Shown here piece by piece: positions 16,733 to 24,956 of a stretch of 53,964 nucleotides of DNA. Both the position numbers and the translations under genes were made by a program. The DNA is taken from contig CADCOE010000057.1 in assembly GCA_902802985.1 (NCBI GenBank), positions 1-53,964 on the forward strand, given 5' to 3'. Origin of the DNA: an uncultured Ruminococcus sp. Its GTDB lineage: Bacteria; Bacillota; Clostridia; Oscillospirales; Acutalibacteraceae. Position 1 is the first letter of the stretch. Each line of letters starts with the position of its first letter. Below the pieces are notes generated by a model. The model was not told the origin of the DNA. It was given only the letters and a program-made list of their open reading frames with translations, and ran no database searches.

Positions 16733-17275
16733 ATGAAAAAGGTTGTTATTTGCGGTGACAGCGATTCGGGGATACTGACACAAACGATTGTCAGGGCTTG
16801 TTCCAACAGTGGAGGAGTATTGTATTGTGACGGAAAGAAAATGAATGAAATGGTTCAAAATCCCGAATTTATCATACTGTCATTGCCGGTTCTTACGGAA
16901 ATGAATTGTCGTGACGGGATATTGATATTGGGAAATACTTTAACGCATATCAATCAAAATATTGACCTATATGGGATGATACCTGTAGTAGATACATCTG
17001 ATAGAGCGGCGCTGCATTTTCTCAGCAAAAAAAGAATTTCAGCAGTGGGTTGTTCGATGTCCAGCTATGATACATTGAGTCTATCGGGTGTTAAAGACTT
17101 TTCGAGCAAGCTTGTCAGCCTCCAGAGAAGCATCCGTACGGTTGAAGGATGCATTCTTGAACCGCACGAATTTGTTGTCAGGTTAAGCGAGGAAATTCCT
17201 GTTTATCCGCTGCTGGCAGCGTGTGCGGTTCTTTTGTTGAGTGGAAAATCAAGCAGCGAAGGATATTGGTTTTGA
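16733..17275 (+). CDS. Unrecognised protein with Rossmann-like N-terminus
   Basis: A 180-residue protein I cannot place. It begins MKKVVICGDSDSGILTQTIV, a glycine-containing strand-turn-helix like nucleotide-binding domains. Hydrophobic strands follow (EFIILSLPVL, GILILGNTL, LYGMIPVVD). A C-terminal hydrophobic stretch (about 157-172, PVYPLLAACAVLLLSG) could be a membrane helix or buried core. AAGGTGAT lies 5 nt before the ATG. It stands between the gpsA-like gene (divergent) and the ABC ATPase (same strand, 158 nt away with its own promoter). The base composition is like its neighbours. Confidence 0.6.
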   Translation: MKKVVICGDSDSGILTQTIVRACSNSGGVLYCDGKKMNEMVQNPEFIILSLPVLTEMNCRDGILILGNTLTHINQNIDLYGMIPVVDTSDRAALHFLSKKRISAVGCSMSSYDTLSLSGVKDFSSKLVSLQRSIRTVEGCILEPHEFVVRLSEEIPVYPLLAACAVLLLSGKSSSEGYWF

Positions 17276-17336
17276 TTTTTACCCAAAATAGTCAAAAATG
17301 TTGTCATTTCGGGAATATTGTTTGACGAACGATTTA

Positions 17337-17365
17337 TTGACAAATAATTGTCAAGGGTTTACAAT
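17337..17365 (+). promoter_or_regulatory. Promoter of the TagH-like ABC ATPase
   Basis: TTGACA, 17 bp, TACAAT. The -35 is one arm of an inverted repeat (TTGACAAATAATTGTCAA), a possible operator. Confidence 0.65.
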
Positions 17366-17433
17366 ATTTGTTAGATTGTTGTTAGGATAACGAGAAGCTT
17401 CGTTGAAAGTTCTACCCGAAAGGAACCGGTTTT

Positions 17434-18186
17434 ATGAGTGAAAACACATCTGCCAAAAAATTAGGTAAACCGATCATCACGTTTAGAAATGTTACTAAAA
17501 TATATACGCTTTATAAAAACAGTCGTGAACAGTTCTTTGCATTGTTTTATAATTCCAAAAAGTTTAAGCGTCATAAAGCACTGGAGGATGTTTCTTTTCA
17601 GATACATCAGGGAGAGTCGGTGGCTATTATCGGACAAAATGGTGCCGGTAAATCTACTGTACTCAAAATGATAACAGGTGTATGTTTTCCGACAAGTGGT
17701 GACGTTGAAGTGGAAGGAAGAGTATCGGCTCTTCTTGAACTGACGGCAGGCTTTTCTAACGATATGACGGGAAGAGAAAATATTTACTTTAAAGGCTACG
17801 TACTGGGAATGAAGGATGATGAAATCAAGGAAATTGAGCAGAAAGTGATTGAATTCGCAGATTTGGGCGAATACATCGATCAGCCTGTCAGAACTTATTC
17901 ATCCGGTATGAAAGTCCGTCTTGGTTTTGCTATCAATATCAATACCAATCCCGATATATTGGTTATCGATGAAGCACTTAGTGTTGGTGATGCGGCATTC
18001 AAGAAAAAGTGTAAGGATAAAATTCACGAAATGATACAGGAAGACATTACGGTACTGTATGTATCGCACAACCGTGATATTCAGGATTTTTGTGACAGAT
18101 GTATTTACCTCCAGAAAGGTAAAGTGATTTTTGACGGTACAATGCAGGAAACACTTGAGAGGTATCCCGAATTTGGCAAGTCATAA
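17434..18186 (+). CDS. ABC transporter ATP-binding protein, TagH/Wzt type
   Basis: A 250-residue nucleotide-binding subunit with Walker A GQNGAGKST (67-75), signature YSSGMKVRL (about 154-162) and Walker B ILVIDEAL. The long insert after the first strand (YKNSREQFFALF) and the ELTAGFSNDMTGRENI block are typical of ATPases exporting teichoic acid or O-antigen polysaccharide (TagH, RfbE, Wzt). It ends shortly after the core and lacks a long C-terminal carbohydrate-binding domain. Such ATPases need a TagG/Wzm permease, which is not adjacent here, so the partner must be elsewhere. The gene is monocistronic, with its own promoter and a bidirectional terminator. Confidence 0.85.
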   Translation: MSENTSAKKLGKPIITFRNVTKIYTLYKNSREQFFALFYNSKKFKRHKALEDVSFQIHQGESVAIIGQNGAGKSTVLKMITGVCFPTSGDVEVEGRVSALLELTAGFSNDMTGRENIYFKGYVLGMKDDEIKEIEQKVIEFADLGEYIDQPVRTYSSGMKVRLGFAININTNPDILVIDEALSVGDAAFKKKCKDKIHEMIQEDITVLYVSHNRDIQDFCDRCIYLQKGKVIFDGTMQETLERYPEFGKS

Positions 18187-18197
18187 TCATCATAATT

Positions 18198-18237
18198 TGA
18201 CCTCCAAAAGATTAAGAACCTGATCTTTTGGAGGTCA
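18198..18237. terminator. Bidirectional terminator
   Basis: TGACCTCCAAAAGAT pairs perfectly with ATCTTTTGGAGGTCA over a 10-nt loop. It separates the ABC gene from the convergent restriction gene. Confidence 0.75.
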
Positions 18238-18265
18238 TCTATTAATGAAAAATACAGTTATGGAT

Positions 18266-18898
18266 CTATAACAAATAGGGAAGCAGATTGTTTTCAAAAA
18301 AGTCGAGCAGACTTCCTGCGTCATTGGTATTACGCCACATATAATAATTGTTGGTATATTCTTGAAACCAAAATGCAATTTCTCTATTTCGACGGGGATC
18401 TCTTGTAATATCACCTGCCATTACAATCCAAAATGGCAGTATTTTTTCAGAAATACCGCTCTTTTGTCTTAATAGTCTCATTAATCCTGGAGTAAAATAT
18501 TTACAAAGTCTCTCGTGTGCATTTCCCCGTCCGGCATGCATATCGGTTGTTTCAATCCAGCCATCTTGCCTTTTGATTTCACCGAAAAGAATTTTTCCGT
18601 TATCGATATTTCTTATAGCAAAATCCATACTGATACCCCAATTGTACTTATTATTGCCATTGGCATATTTTTCATTAATATTTATATTATATATTTGACT
18701 CAATACATCTTGTGGGAGAGAATAAGTAGAATATATATTTCCGAACTCTTTGGGATGACGATCTATTTTAAATTTATGAGGGTACAAAGAATCAAGAGCT
18801 GTTTGTAGCGATATTTGAAAAATTTCCTCTGTTTTTAATGCTTTTGCATTACTGATTGTTTGCCAGTTTGCTCTTTTTCTAAGTTCTTGAGTTGCCAT
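18266..18898 (-). CDS. MunI-like type II restriction endonuclease
   Basis: A 210-residue protein resembling MunI (about 202 residues), which cuts C^AATTG. It has D92-x14-E107-x-K109 (MDFA...GEIKRQDG), exactly the spacing of the MunI D83/E98/K100 PD-(D/E)xK site. The ATG at 18898 follows AAGGAAGG; an in-frame TTG two codons earlier is less likely. It lies 18 nt downstream of the C-protein gene, so the regulator and endonuclease share a transcript, as in C-controlled systems where endonuclease expression is delayed. Codon use is more AT-rich than in neighbouring housekeeping genes, fitting transfer. The CAATTG specificity is inferred from the family. Confidence 0.8.
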   Translation of the reverse strand: MATQELRKRANWQTISNAKALKTEEIFQISLQTALDSLYPHKFKIDRHPKEFGNIYSTYSLPQDVLSQIYNININEKYANGNNKYNWGISMDFAIRNIDNGKILFGEIKRQDGWIETTDMHAGRGNAHERLCKYFTPGLMRLLRQKSGISEKILPFWIVMAGDITRDPRRNREIAFWFQEYTNNYYMWRNTNDAGSLLDFFENNLLPYLL

Positions 18899-18916
18899 TA
18901 TCAAATCTTTCCTTCC

Positions 18917-19123
18917 TTATAATCCTTTAAATAACTCTTCCAACGTTATATTAAATCCATCTGAAATTTTTTGTATATTGGTAAGAGAGATATTTCTTTT
19001 GCCATTTTCCACGGAAGAATAGTATGTTCTGTCCATATCGATTTTTAGTGCAAATTTTTCTTGACTGAGTCCTGATTTTAATCTAAGCGTTCTGATCCTG
19101 TTGCCAAAATCGGATTTAATCAT
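18917..19123 (-). CDS. C protein (XRE-family controller of the R-M system)
   Basis: A 68-residue helix-turn-helix protein filling one XRE domain: FGNRIRTLRLKSGLSQEKFALK, then YYSSVENGKRNISLTNIQKIS. C proteins of restriction systems bind C-boxes upstream of their own gene, first activating and then repressing it together with the endonuclease. The ATG is 7 nt after GGAGG; a GTG three codons earlier overlaps that site and is rejected. A C-box-like palindrome lies about 55-80 nt upstream. Position between methyltransferase and endonuclease matches the MunI-type arrangement. Confidence 0.85.
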   Translation of the reverse strand: MIKSDFGNRIRTLRLKSGLSQEKFALKIDMDRTYYSSVENGKRNISLTNIQKISDGFNITLEELFKGL

Positions 19124-19176
19124 ATATTTCACCTCCGAGATAAAAATACTCTATAACTTAACTCTTATAACTTTTT

Positions 19177-19203
19177 GAGTTTCGAGTCAACGGACTATGA
19201 GTA
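19177..19203 (-). promoter_or_regulatory. C-box operator
   Basis: Read on the minus strand: TACTCATAGTC, CGTT, GACTCGAAACT. Two GACT-N3-AGTC-like half operators are separated as in C-protein sites, including the AGTCCGT core known from Esp1396I-type boxes. Confidence 0.65.
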
Positions 19204-19220
19204 ACATTCTTGCTGATGTG

Positions 19221-19264
19221 TTGACAATCTGTTTATATCTTTAGTATAATATATAATTATACTA
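19221..19264 (+). promoter_or_regulatory. Methyltransferase promoter with overlapping palindrome
   Basis: TTGACA, 18 bp, TATAAT (19245-19250). The -10 is inside a perfect inverted repeat, TAGTATAAT-N5-ATTATACTA (19242-19264), which could be a repressor site or a start-region hairpin. Confidence 0.65.
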
Positions 19265-19279
19265 AAGGAGTTGTTGAAT

Positions 19280-20017
19280 ATGGATGAAAAGGTTGATAAG
19301 TCTATCACGGGATATTCTATTTATCACATAGAAGCAAAGCGTAGGAAAAAGATTAATCCTTTGGTTGAAATATATCCGAAATTGCCAAATGAAAAATATG
19401 ACATTATCTATGCTGATCCACCTTGGGATTATGGAGGAAAAATGCAGTATGATAAATCAAGTATCAAAACCGAAAATGTAGGTTTTAAAAAAAATGTTTT
19501 TATTAGTGCCGCTGAATTTCAATATCCAACTCTAAAGTTAAAAGAACTAAAAGAGCTTGATGTCAGCTCTATTACGGCAGACAATTGTATTTTATTTATG
19601 TGGACAACAGGACCTCAAATGGCAAATTCTATTGAATTAGGAATTAAATGGGGATTTGAGTATAAAACAATTGCCTTTGTTTGGGATAAACAGGTACATA
19701 ATCCCGGAAGATATACACTTTCACAAACAGAATTTGTTTTAGCTTTTAAAAAGGGTCGTTTTCCAACACCGCGTGGAGCAAGGAATATTCGTCAAATGGT
19801 TTCGGTTCATCGAGGTAAACACAGTGAGAAACCGGAAATAGTCATTGATGGAATAACCAAAATGTTCCCACAACAGAAGAAGATTGAATTATTTGCGAGA
19901 AATAACTATGTTGGCTGGGATAATTGGGGATTAGAAATACCAGATAAGAAAGTACAAATACTTTCTCAAAAAGATTTAGCTGATAACAATATTGAAACGC
20001 AGTTACAATTTCATTAA
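19280..20017 (+). CDS. MT-A70 family adenine-specific DNA methyltransferase (M.MunI-like)
   Basis: A 245-residue methyltransferase with catalytic DPPW (46-49) in IIYADPPWDYGG and the C-terminal AdoMet motif ELFARNNYVGWDNWG. These belong to the MT-A70 group, which includes M.MunI. It should methylate adenine in the site cut by the adjacent endonuclease, predicted CAATTG, protecting the host. AAAGGAG is 9 nt before the ATG at 19280; the in-frame TTG at 19271 is too close to that site. It is divergent from the C-R operon, with a 156-nt shared control region. Restriction and modification genes appear intact. Confidence 0.88.
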   Translation: MDEKVDKSITGYSIYHIEAKRRKKINPLVEIYPKLPNEKYDIIYADPPWDYGGKMQYDKSSIKTENVGFKKNVFISAAEFQYPTLKLKELKELDVSSITADNCILFMWTTGPQMANSIELGIKWGFEYKTIAFVWDKQVHNPGRYTLSQTEFVLAFKKGRFPTPRGARNIRQMVSVHRGKHSEKPEIVIDGITKMFPQQKKIELFARNNYVGWDNWGLEIPDKKVQILSQKDLADNNIETQLQFH

Positions 20018-20237
20018 ACAACCATCAAATATTACATTATTATATAAAATCTAAAAAATTGCTTTTTCCCTATTGAAAAAATATTGTAAATGATATAAAA
20101 TGGTAATGGCGATTGTATGCCGTAGCAATGCAAAAGAGCTGTTGCCAAACAGCTTGAAAGAAAGTCAGCCGCAATCCCATCGGCTATAGATGGTTCAAAG
20201 GTTGACAAAAACGTAGCTTTTTTGTTACAATAACAGC
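20018..20237. other. Gene-free stretch between R-M system and TnpB remnant
   Basis: No gene. It holds TTGAAA-15-TATAAA near 20080-20100, resembling the left promoter of TnpB elements, and a hairpin AGCTGTT-GCCA-AACAGCT (20137-20154). The last 25 nt resemble the sequence before copy A at 5660-5688 (a short stem with a T6 loop). It may be the rest of a decayed insertion element. Confidence 0.35.
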
Positions 20238-20338
20238 ATAGTAGGGATGGTTCAGCCCGAATTTACGCCTGTGGAGTTAGTAGTTTACGAGGACAATGAA
20301 GCAGGAAGCCCATAGACTTAGACAATGGGTAGTCCACA
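20238..20338 (+). mobile_element. TnpB 3'-end/right-end remnant, copy B (upstream of pgk)
   Basis: About 90% the same as 5689-5788. The frame ends ...VGMVQPEFTPVELVVYEDNEAGSP and stops at TAG (20313). It then has CCCAT...ATGGG and GTAGTCCAC, one base different from the GTAGTTCAC of copy A. As with copy A, a chromosomal gene starts within about 25 nt (pgk). The rest of the transposase is gone. It lies directly beside the restriction system, so it may mark the edge of transferred DNA. Confidence 0.65.
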
Positions 20339-20361
20339 ATATCTGAAAGGATGTTATTGAA

Positions 20362-21558
20362 ATGAATTATCTGAACAAAAAGACAGTTGAAGACATTGAC
20401 GTGGCAGGCAAGAAAGTACTTGTACGCTGTGACTTTAACGTACCGTTTGACGGTGAGGGCAATATTTCTGATCCAAAGCGTATTGATGAGGCCCTCAAAA
20501 CCATTAAGTACCTGATAGACAACAAAGCAAAGGTTATCCTTTGTTCACACCTCGGTCGTCCGAAGGGTGAGTTCAATATGAAATATTCTTTGGCTCCCGT
20601 AGCAGAGTATCTTTCCAAAGCTCTCGGTTTTGAAGTAAAGATGGCAAAAGATGTTATCGGTGATAGTGCAAAGAGCATCGCTGCTTCTCTTCAGGACGGC
20701 GAAGTAGAGTTGATCGAGAACGTTCGTTTCCACAAAGAAGAAGAAAAGAACGACCCTGAATTTGCTAAGGAACTTGCTTCTCTGGCAGAAATTTATGTTA
20801 ACGATGCATTCGGCACAGCTCACAGAGCACACGCTTCTACTGCCGGTGTTGCTGATTATCTCCCGGCTGTTTGCGGTTACCTCATCCAGAAGGAAATTAC
20901 TGTAATGGGCGGTGCACTGGCTGACCCGAAGAGACCTTTCGTTGCTATTCTCGGCGGTGCCAAGGTTTCAGATAAAATCGGTGTTATCACTAACCTCCTT
21001 GACAAGGTGGATACCCTTATTATTGGCGGCGGTATGGCATATACCTTTATGAAGGCTCTTGGCTATTCAACAGGTACTTCCATCTGCGAATTGGATAAGG
21101 TGGAACTGGCTAAGGATATTATGGCTAAGGCAAAGGAAAAGGGAGTTAACTTCCTTATTCCGGAGGATACCGTTGTATCAACAGAGTACAAGGCAGATGC
21201 AGAATTTAAGATCGTTCCGTCCGATAAGATCGAGGGCGAATGGATGGGTCTGGATATTGGTCCCAAAACAAGAGAAAAGTTTGCTAACGCACTTAATGGT
21301 GCAGGTACTGTAGTATGGAACGGTCCGATGGGTGTTTCTGAGTGGGAAAACTTTGCACAGGGTACGATTGCAGTTGCTAAGGCTGTGGCAGAGAGTGGTG
21401 CTATTTCCATTATCGGTGGCGGTGACTCTGCTGCTGCTGTAGAAAAACTTGGCTACGCTGACAGAATGACACATATTTCTACAGGCGGCGGTGCTTCTCT
21501 CGAATTCCTTGAGGGTAAAGTGCTTCCGGGTATTGCTTGCCTCAACGACAAGGATTGA
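20362..21558 (+). CDS. pgk: Phosphoglycerate kinase
   Basis: Transfers phosphate from 1,3-bisphosphoglycerate to ADP in glycolysis. The 398 residues cover both lobes: [23 protein letters not shown] (19-41) and HLGRPKGEF in the N-lobe, [13 protein letters not shown], then [14 protein letters not shown] and the C-terminal [15 protein letters not shown] with [15 protein letters not shown]. Length and motifs are standard. A GAAAGGAT site lies about 10 nt upstream. The TnpB scar supplies the region right before it, so its original promoter may have been displaced. tpiA follows on the same strand. Confidence 0.97.
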   Translation: MNYLNKKTVEDIDVAGKKVLVRCDFNVPFDGEGNISDPKRIDEALKTIKYLIDNKAKVILCSHLGRPKGEFNMKYSLAPVAEYLSKALGFEVKMAKDVIGDSAKSIAASLQDGEVELIENVRFHKEEEKNDPEFAKELASLAEIYVNDAFGTAHRAHASTAGVADYLPAVCGYLIQKEITVMGGALADPKRPFVAILGGAKVSDKIGVITNLLDKVDTLIIGGGMAYTFMKALGYSTGTSICELDKVELAKDIMAKAKEKGVNFLIPEDTVVSTEYKADAEFKIVPSDKIEGEWMGLDIGPKTREKFANALNGAGTVVWNGPMGVSEWENFAQGTIAVAKAVAESGAISIIGGGDSAAAVEKLGYADRMTHISTGGGASLEFLEGKVLPGIACLNDKD

Positions 21559-21579
21559 TCAATATTATATTGCAAGGAT

Positions 21580-21608
21580 GAAGGGGTGGGGCTTTGCTTC
21601 ACTCCTTC
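21580..21608 (+). other. Hairpin in the pgk-tpiA gap
   Basis: GAAGGGGTG pairs with CACTCCTTC (one G-U). No T tract follows. Likely an intercistronic stability or processing element. Confidence 0.45.
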
Positions 21609-21728
21609 TTACCTGCTGTGGATTTGTTTACTGGTGGTGGGCGATACAGTGCACGACATATGTACATATAAAAATAATGGAAGTTGTATCATCCATCCAT
21701 TCTAATAATGATAAAGGAGATTATTACA

Positions 21729-22499
21729 ATGAATAAAGAACTCAGAAAAGCAGTGATTGCAGGAAACTGGAAAATGAACAAGACTCGTCCCGAAGCAAAA
21801 GCGTTGATCGAAGAATTGATTCCGATTGCAGAGAAAGCAACTTGTGAAGTAGTTATTTGTGTACCTTTTACCAACCTCGAAACAGCAGTCAACCTGACAG
21901 CAGATACCAACATTAAAGTAGGTGCAGAAAATGTTCATTTTGAAAAGAGCGGTGCATTTACCGGTGAGATTTCGGCAGATATGCTCACTGAACTTGGTGT
22001 AGAATATGTTATTATTGGTCATAGTGAAAGAAGACAGTATTTCGGTGAAACCGATGAAACCGTTAACAAAAGAACAAAGGCAGCTTTGGCAGCCGGTCTG
22101 AAACCGATCGTTTGTGTTGGCGAACTTCTTTGGGAACGTGAATGCAATATTACAGAAGAAGTGATCGCAAGACAGATCAAGCTTGATCTTTTTGACGTTT
22201 CTGCAGAGGATGTAAAAAAGACCATTATTGCTTATGAACCCGTTTGGGCTATTGGTACCGGTAAAACAGCTACTTCTGTACAGGCAGAAGAAGTTTGCGG
22301 ATTTATCCGTGAGCAGCTCGCTAAGATTTATGATAAAGAAACAGCAGATGCTGTTACCATTCAGTACGGCGGCTCTATGAATCCGAAGAATGCAGCAGAA
22401 CTTCTGGCTCAGCCTGATGTTGACGGTGGTTTGATAGGTGGAGCTTCACTCAAAGCCGCAGATTTTGGTGTACTTCTTGATGCAGCTACCAACGGCTGA
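21729..22499 (+). CDS. tpiA: Triosephosphate isomerase
   Basis: Interconverts dihydroxyacetone phosphate and glyceraldehyde-3-phosphate. The 256-residue TIM barrel has AGNWKMNKT (catalytic Lys near 14), IIGHSERRQYF with His98, and YEPVWAIGTGKTA with catalytic Glu170. AAAGGAG is 8 nt before the ATG at 21729; a longer in-frame extension has no site. It follows pgk by 170 nt and precedes gpmI by 106 nt, with a hairpin in each gap, so a glycolytic operon with graded expression is likely. Confidence 0.97.
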   Translation: MNKELRKAVIAGNWKMNKTRPEAKALIEELIPIAEKATCEVVICVPFTNLETAVNLTADTNIKVGAENVHFEKSGAFTGEISADMLTELGVEYVIIGHSERRQYFGETDETVNKRTKAALAAGLKPIVCVGELLWERECNITEEVIARQIKLDLFDVSAEDVKKTIIAYEPVWAIGTGKTATSVQAEEVCGFIREQLAKIYDKETADAVTIQYGGSMNPKNAAELLAQPDVDGGLIGGASLKAADFGVLLDAATNG

Positions 22500-22534
22500 T
22501 AAAATATACGATTACGTTTGACAAAATGACATCT

Positions 22535-22574
22535 CGGGGATTGAGAGACAAACACAGTATGCTCTCAATCTCCG
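22535..22574 (+). other. Hairpin in the tpiA-gpmI gap
   Basis: CGGGGATTGAGAG pairs with CTCTCAATCTCCG (13 bp, one G-U). No U tract follows; it ends 31 nt before gpmI. Confidence 0.5.
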
Positions 22575-22605
22575 TTGCGTATTCCATAAAATCGGAGGAA
22601 ACAAA

Positions 22606-24117
22606 ATGAAAAAACCTTTAATTCTGATGATACTTGACGGCTTTGGCATCGGTACTAACTATGGTAATGCCATCAGAACAGCGAAAAAACCCAATATGGA
22701 GAAAATTTTCTCGACCAATCCTGTAGGATTGATTGCCGCTTCCGGTATGGACGTAGGTTTACCTGACGGACAAATGGGAAACAGTGAAGTGGGTCATACC
22801 AATATTGGTGCAGGCCGTGTTGTTTATCAGGAGCTTACCAGAATTACTAAGGCAATCAAAGAGGGCACAGTACTGGAAAATGAAGCACTGGTGAATGCGA
22901 TGAATAATGCCAAAGAAGATGGCAAGTCACTTCATTTGATGGGATTGCTTTCCCCGGGTGGCGTTCACAGCCACATTACTCATATGTATGGTCTTGTGGA
23001 TATGGCGAAGAAAATGGGCGTTAAAAACGTTTATATTCACGCTTTTCTTGATGGTCGTGATGTTCCGCCATCCAGTGCAAAAGACTATATTATTGAATGT
23101 CAGAAAAAGCTGGATGAGATCGGTGCAGGTAAAATCGCAACCGTTATGGGACGATACTATGCAATGGATCGTGATACCAACTGGGATCGTGTAGAAAAAG
23201 CCTATGCTGCTATGGTTTATGGAGAGGGCGTCAAGGCAAATGATGCTGCTGAAGCGGTTGCCAAGTCCTATGCTGACGGTGTAACAGACGAATTTGTTGT
23301 TCCTGTCGTATGTGAAGAAAATGCGGTGATTAAAAGTGGTGACTCTGTTGTATTTTTTAATTTCCGTCCCGACCGTGCAAGAGAAATTACCAGAACGTTG
23401 GTGGATGAGAGTTTTGACGGCTTTGAGAGAAGAAACGGTTTCTTCCCGCTGACATATGTTTGTATGACGCAGTATGACGCAACAATGCCGAATGTGCAGA
23501 TTGCTTTTAAACCGCAGACTTTGACCAATACGTTTGGTGACTATATTTCCTCCAAGGGTCTGACGCAGCTGAGAATTGCTGAAACAGAGAAATATGCGCA
23601 CGTAACATTCTTTTTCAACGGCGGTGTTGAAAAAGTCAGTGAAGGAGAGGACAGATGTCTCATCCCGTCTCCGAAGGTAGCTACCTATGATCTCCAGCCT
23701 GAAATGAGTGCCTATGAAGTAACTAAAAATGTAGTGGAGAGAATAGAAAGCGGTAAATATGATGTTATTATACTGAATTTTGCTAACTGCGATATGGTCG
23801 GTCATACGGGTGTATTGGAAGCTGCGGTTAAGGCGGTAGAAGCTGTCGATGATTGTGTTGGTCAAGTAGTTAATGCTATATTGAAGATGGATGGTATTGC
23901 ACTTATCACAGCAGACCACGGCAATGCTGACAAAATGCTTGATGAAAACGGTGAACCATTTACAGCACATACCACCAATCTTGTTCCGTTCTGTGTTGTC
24001 AACCATCCTTGCGTTATTCGTGACAACGGAAGATTGGCAGATATTGCTCCGACAATGCTGGAACTGCTGGGACTTTCTCAGCCGGAGGAAATGGACGGTA
24101 TAAGCCTTATCAAGTAA
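22606..24117 (+). CDS. gpmI: Cofactor-independent phosphoglycerate mutase
   Basis: Converts 3-phosphoglycerate to 2-phosphoglycerate using Mn2+. The 503 residues match the family (about 510). ILMILDGFG binds metal through Asp, and MGNSEVGHTNIGAGR carries the phosphoserine nucleophile at about 60. The transferase insert includes HAFLDGRDVPP, FFNFRPDRARE and TQYD. The C-terminal phosphatase half has NFANCDMVGHTG and ITADHGNADKM. A GGAGG site lies upstream of the ATG. It is the last gene of the pgk-tpiA-gpmI block and is followed by a T-rich terminator. Confidence 0.97.
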   Translation: MKKPLILMILDGFGIGTNYGNAIRTAKKPNMEKIFSTNPVGLIAASGMDVGLPDGQMGNSEVGHTNIGAGRVVYQELTRITKAIKEGTVLENEALVNAMNNAKEDGKSLHLMGLLSPGGVHSHITHMYGLVDMAKKMGVKNVYIHAFLDGRDVPPSSAKDYIIECQKKLDEIGAGKIATVMGRYYAMDRDTNWDRVEKAYAAMVYGEGVKANDAAEAVAKSYADGVTDEFVVPVVCEENAVIKSGDSVVFFNFRPDRAREITRTLVDESFDGFERRNGFFPLTYVCMTQYDATMPNVQIAFKPQTLTNTFGDYISSKGLTQLRIAETEKYAHVTFFFNGGVEKVSEGEDRCLIPSPKVATYDLQPEMSAYEVTKNVVERIESGKYDVIILNFANCDMVGHTGVLEAAVKAVEAVDDCVGQVVNAILKMDGIALITADHGNADKMLDENGEPFTAHTTNLVPFCVVNHPCVIRDNGRLADIAPTMLELLGLSQPEEMDGISLIK

Positions 24118-24144
24118 ACCATTATATATCCAATATATCTATTC

Positions 24145-24178
24145 AGCTGCCAGAGACAATGTTTTTGGCAGCTTTTTG
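24145..24178 (+). terminator. Terminator of the glycolytic block
   Basis: AGCTGCCA pairs with TGGCAGCT, followed by TTTTT. Confidence 0.85.
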
Positions 24179-24231
24179 TATGAGTCTGATGCCGCGAAAA
24201 TGGTATGATATACAGATGCTGATACCGGTAA

Positions 24232-24277
24232 AAAAATTCCCCGACAAAGTGTAAATAACATTTGTCGGGGAATTTTT
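24232..24277. terminator. Bidirectional terminator
   Basis: A 17-bp perfect stem (AAAAATTCCCCGACAAA and its complement) overlaps the stop codon of the minus-strand gene. It works for both strands. Confidence 0.85.
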
Positions 24278-24794
24278 AATCATCATTGTCTGTTTGAATG
24301 ACGTTTTGAAATGCAGTGACAGCATTGTCAGTATCAGAAGAGATTACGACAAAAACGTAAGGATAAATAACATCAGTACGTGATTGGACGGATGTATCGT
24401 TAACATTTTTGTAGTTGCTGATTTTAGAACTTGTATATTCAGAAATGATACCTAACAATTTTTTTTCATCATTAGAATTTTCGAGTTTAAAACAGGCTAC
24501 CTCAGTGCCGGTGTCAGAGCGATTAGAAATATACATTGCCGAGTCACTGACAAGACCTTTGGGGACATCATAATATTTGGAAATATTTTCTGAAGAGATA
24601 GGGATAAGATTTTTATAATTCATTTTACCGATCACCTTGACCGCGACATCATCTGCGGAATAATCGGGAACGGGGGAGTTTGTTTTGTTTTGTATGTTGA
24701 GTGAAATAATGATCAGTACAGCCGCAATAATAGCGATAATGAGCAAAAGGACAGCTGTCAATAAGATATTTTTTTTACGATTATTATCCTTCAA
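24276..24794 (-). CDS. DUF4358-like membrane-anchored protein
   Basis: A 172-residue protein with a short charged N-terminus (KDNNRKKN) and one membrane helix (about 10-32). The extracytoplasmic domain contains YYDVPKGLVSDSAMYISNRSDTGTEVACFKLENSND, a pattern I associate with DUF4358, whose function is unknown. There is no lipobox cysteine, so it is anchored by the uncleaved helix. A GGTGAACTC-type site precedes the ATG. It is downstream of the 6S RNA terminator and appears monocistronic. Family placement is from memory. Confidence 0.65.
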   Translation of the reverse strand: MKDNNRKKNILLTAVLLLIIAIIAAVLIIISLNIQNKTNSPVPDYSADDVAVKVIGKMNYKNLIPISSENISKYYDVPKGLVSDSAMYISNRSDTGTEVACFKLENSNDEKKLLGIISEYTSSKISNYKNVNDTSVQSRTDVIYPYVFVVISSDTDNAVTAFQNVIQTDNDD

Positions 24795-24920
24795 ATTGAG
24801 TTCACCTCCCCTAAAAATTACCCTAAAAACGGGGCAATAGCGGATAAATACTTATATATTATACATTTTTAACAAGGTTATTGCAACTACAATATTGTAA
24901 TATTTACCATAAAATATAAT

Positions 24921-24948
24921 AAAAAGCAGCCCGAAAATAACGAGCTGC
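24921..24948 (-). terminator. Minus-strand terminator below the 6S RNA
   Basis: Read on the minus strand, GCAGCTCG pairs with CGGGCTGC (one G-U), then TTTTT. Confidence 0.75.
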
Positions 24949-24956
24949 CAAAAAAC

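Noticed and set aside
22927..24006. 359-codon minus-strand ORF antisense to gpmI
   Set aside because: Low-complexity Ile/Phe/Cys/His-rich translation with no domain. It fully overlaps a clear gpmI and has no ribosome site.
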